The notes under the pieces were generated by a model. That model searched no databases and was not told where the DNA came from. It saw only the letters and a list, made by a program, of their open reading frames with translations. From assembly GCA_030592225.1 (NCBI GenBank), contig JAUVJT010000104.1:1-7512 (forward strand): a DNA stretch of 7,512 bases, in the 5' to 3' direction. Position numbers and translations under genes: made by a program. Positions 5,655 to 7,512 of the stretch are shown here, in pieces (the first letter of the stretch is position 1; each line of letters begins with the position of its first letter). This DNA is from Candidatus Stahliibacteriota bacterium (GTDB lineage: Bacteria; Hydrothermota; Tepidihabitantia; B3-TA06).

Positions 5655-6776
5655 TTGGCGCACGCATACACGCCAGGTCTAAAGGTAACAGTAAGGACAA
5701 AAATTGTCAAGGAGCGCAGGCTACCCCTGCAGGGTGAGGTTATGGTCAGCAAGGGCGATGTAGTCAAGGGCGATATGGTGGTGGCCCGCACTGCGCTGCC
5801 CGGCAACGTGACTACAATCAACGTAGCCCAGATGCTGGGCGCTCTGGCATCTGATCTGTCGGATTTGATGCAGAAGAAGCCGGGTGAGAAAATCACCAAG
5901 GGTGAGGTTATAGCCGAAAGCAAGGGGCTGTTCGGTATCTTTAAATCCAAGGTGGAGTCGCCTATTGACGGCGAGATTGAGAGCGTTTCACCCATAACCG
6001 GCCAGGTTATTATGCGCGAGCCGCCCCAGCCGGTGGAGGTTGACGCCTACATAGACGGCGAGGTAATTGACGTTTTTGCCGGGGAAGGGGTAAAGGTTGA
6101 AACCACCGGAAGTCTTATCCAGGGCATTTTTGGATTTGGCGGTGAACGCCGCGGCATAATTAAGGTTCTGGCGTCCAAACCGGATGAAGTGCTCGACGCC
6201 AAAATGCTTACTGCGGACATGAAGGGTCAAATCGTGATTGGCGGTTCGCTGGTAACCGGCGAGGCGATTCAGCGGGGCATGGAACTGGGTATCCTTGGCA
6301 TAGTGGTGGGCGGAATAGAGGATTCCTCCATCAAACAGGTGCTGGGATACGATATTGGCGTGGCCATCACCGGTTCGGAGCCGATACCTATCACGGTGGT
6401 GGTTACCGAGGGGTTTGGCAACATGCCCATGGCTTTGCGAACCTTTGAACTGTTTGCCGAACTTGACGGCGAACGCGCCTCAATCAACGGCGCCACACAG
6501 ATTCGTGCGGGCGTGATCCGCCCCGAAATCATAGTGCCGCGCGAAGTTAAGGGTAAAGAAGCGAGCCGCAGCTCGCTCGAGGAAGGACTCAAGGTCGGGA
6601 CCCAGGTACGCATCATCCGCGAGCCGCATTTCGGCAGCATCGGTAAGGTAGTTAACCTGCCCGTTGACCTTGAGAAAATAGAGACCGAATCAAAGGTCAG
6701 AATTTTAGAGGTGGAACTTGCAGATAAAAAACGCGTACGCCTGCCGCGAGCCAATGTCGAGATCATTGAAGCATAG
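5655..6776 (+). CDS. Uncharacterised biotinyl-like (BSH) and KOW-like domain protein
   Basis: This 373-residue soluble protein has no signal peptide or membrane helix and no known function. Residues about 10-125 look like a split barrel-sandwich hybrid, as in RnfC or lipoyl/biotinyl domains. GEVMVSKGDVVKGDMVVA (27-44) forms one half and PGEKITKGEVIAESKG (76-91), then VESPIDGEIESVSPITGQV (100-118), forms the other. No MKM or DKA attachment lysine is present, so it is probably not biotinylated or lipoylated. The middle (about 128-245) is rich in Gly, Ile and Val, with GQIVIGGSLVTGEAIQRGME (191-210) and LGIVVGGI (214-221). TEGFGNMPMALRTF (251-264) and NGATQIRAGVIRPEIIVP (278-295) look like strong family signatures. 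Residues about 312-372 resemble a KOW/SH3-like segment (GTQVRI...FGSIGKVV), which often binds RNA or ribosomal partners. It is expressed from a consensus promoter and overlaps the downstream barrel gene. A role in translation, transcription or envelope assembly is undecided. Confidence 0.8.
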   Translation: MAHAYTPGLKVTVRTKIVKERRLPLQGEVMVSKGDVVKGDMVVARTALPGNVTTINVAQMLGALASDLSDLMQKKPGEKITKGEVIAESKGLFGIFKSKVESPIDGEIESVSPITGQVIMREPPQPVEVDAYIDGEVIDVFAGEGVKVETTGSLIQGIFGFGGERRGIIKVLASKPDEVLDAKMLTADMKGQIVIGGSLVTGEAIQRGMELGILGIVVGGIEDSSIKQVLGYDIGVAITGSEPIPITVVVTEGFGNMPMALRTFELFAELDGERASINGATQIRAGVIRPEIIVPREVKGKEASRSSLEEGLKVGTQVRIIREPHFGSIGKVVNLPVDLEKIETESKVRILEVELADKKRVRLPRANVEIIEA

Positions 6777-7512
6777 TAGTCGCAAGCATCGCAGCAATGC
6801 CGGTTTTGCCGCCGGCATTTTGCTACTTTTGCTGAGCGGTGGCTTCCTTATGCTTTCTGCAGCGCAAGGATATGCTTCATTAAAGATCGCGACCGGCGCT
6901 CGCGAGGTAGGTATGGGCGAGGCCGGTGTAGCCGGAGCATTGCCTGCCAACGCTTTAAGATGGAACCCGGCGCTTTTAGTCCAGGGGCCTGCAATCGAGG
7001 CCTCCATGCATCACGCCGTCTGGTTTATGGGTACTTCGCAGAGCACGTTGCTTATTAAGCGCAGACTGGGACGTGTATCTATCGGCGCCGAAATTCTTTA
7101 CTTTTCCAGCGGCGAAATAGAGCTGCGCGACAGCATCAGCTCCGCCGATCCGCTGGGCAGCTACTATTTTTCCGATCTCTCCCTCGGTATGGGAGCAGCG
7201 GTTGAAGTGGTGCAGGGCACACGCGTCGGGCTTATAGCCCGGTACTACCATGAACGTCTCTGGAATTATTCTGACCACACGTGGGGATTTGACGTGGGTC
7301 TTGACTACACTCCACTGCCCGGGTTTGCCCTGGGGTTCTCGATGCTTGACTTTGGATTCGATATGCATCTTGACGCTGAAGGATTCAAACCTCCCATGAC
7401 TTTGCGGATAGGCACCGCATACGTCCGCGACTGGAGCGAGAAATTCGCCACCGCGTTCAATCTGGATTTTGTCTACCGCCCCTATGCCAAGGATCCCGGG
7501 CTTAATACCGGT
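6754..7512 (+). CDS. PorV/PorQ-family outer-membrane barrel, 3'-truncated
   Basis: An open frame of 253 residues continues past the window end. It begins with a basic segment (MSRSLKHSSRKHR), then a hydrophobic run at about 16-36 and a likely signal-peptidase site near A37 (LSAA|QG) or A41 (GYA|SL). This is a Sec signal without a lipobox. The mature start, KIATGAREVGMGEAGVAGALPANALRWNPALL (44-75), matches the PorV/PorQ (UPF0164) hallmark 'gARalGMGgAfvA...a..wNPAgL'. Alternating, aromatic-rich strands follow. Family members are outer-membrane beta-barrels, and PorV acts in type IX secretion, but many paralogues have no known role. The start is uncertain. ATG at 6754 overlaps the upstream gene by 23 bases, and TTG at 6766 overlaps by 11. 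Both have only weak GAG-type ribosome-binding signals, so coupling to upstream translation is likely. Confidence 0.85.
   Translation, partial: MSRSLKHSSRKHRSNAGFAAGILLLLLSGGFLMLSAAQGYASLKIATGAREVGMGEAGVAGALPANALRWNPALLVQGPAIEASMHHAVWFMGTSQSTLLIKRRLGRVSIGAEILYFSSGEIELRDSISSADPLGSYYFSDLSLGMGAAVEVVQGTRVGLIARYYHERLWNYSDHTWGFDVGLDYTPLPGFALGFSMLDFGFDMHLDAEGFKPPMTLRIGTAYVRDWSEKFATAFNLDFVYRPYAKDPGLNTG
6796..6819 (+). other. Hairpin inside the barrel gene's signal-peptide region
   Basis: AATGCCGG (6796-6803) and CCGGCATT (6812-6819) form a perfect 8-bp stem with an 8-base loop, beginning 20 bases after the stop of the BSH/KOW gene. Only four T residues follow (6818-6821), two of them within the stem. 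It could lower readthrough into the barrel gene or be a by-product of signal-peptide codons. It is not called a terminator because the coding frame runs straight through it. Confidence 0.4.

Noticed and set aside
6796..6821. The hairpin as an intrinsic terminator of the BSH/KOW gene
   Set aside because: The T-run is too short and a convincing signal-peptide reading frame passes through it.

Overview
The window looks like chromosome from an uncultured, two-membraned (Gram-negative-type) bacterium of moderate GC content. The evidence is a PorV/PorQ-type outer-membrane barrel with a Sec signal peptide, a housekeeping dnaG-rpoD pair with a classical primary sigma factor, and near-consensus sigma-70 promoters. 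PorV/PorQ proteins together with a stand-alone biotinyl-like/KOW protein suggest the FCB superphylum or neighbouring candidate phyla such as WOR-3. That placement is inference and no marker here settles it. No tRNA, rRNA, CRISPR array, transposase or phage gene was found.

Layout. (1) 1-2930, plus strand: the 3' part of the DNA primase gene dnaG, cut by the window edge, overlaps by an ATGA junction the complete primary sigma factor gene rpoD. A strong intrinsic terminator follows at 2953-2979. (2) 2980-3196: a non-coding gap between convergent genes, holding a partly self-complementary segment, six tandem copies of an 11-bp unit, and three copies of a CGCAGAT-type unit. (3) 3197-5518, minus strand: a two-gene operon. 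The first gene encodes a four-helix membrane protein resembling DUF2254, and the second encodes a TPR-like protein built from seven units with an exact 50-residue period. (4) 5519-5654: a divergent promoter region. The plus-strand promoter has both hexamers at consensus. The minus-strand promoter has a perfect -35, a 10-bp palindrome in its spacer, and a probable start point almost at the ATG, which implies a leaderless message. (5) 5655-7512, plus strand: an uncharacterised protein with a biotinyl/lipoyl-like sandwich and a C-terminal KOW-like segment, followed with overlap by the start of a PorV/PorQ-family barrel that runs off the window.

How the genes relate. dnaG and rpoD form the core of the macromolecular-synthesis operon, coupling replication priming to bulk transcription. 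The minus-strand pair is accessory in character. Its linkage (9 bp apart, with the second gene's Shine-Dalgarno sequence overlapping the first gene's stop codon) suggests that a membrane-anchored component and a soluble repeat scaffold act together, but their function is unknown. The BSH/KOW protein and the barrel are probably co-transcribed from the consensus promoter. This pair and the membrane/TPR operon are the parts of the window most worth follow-up.
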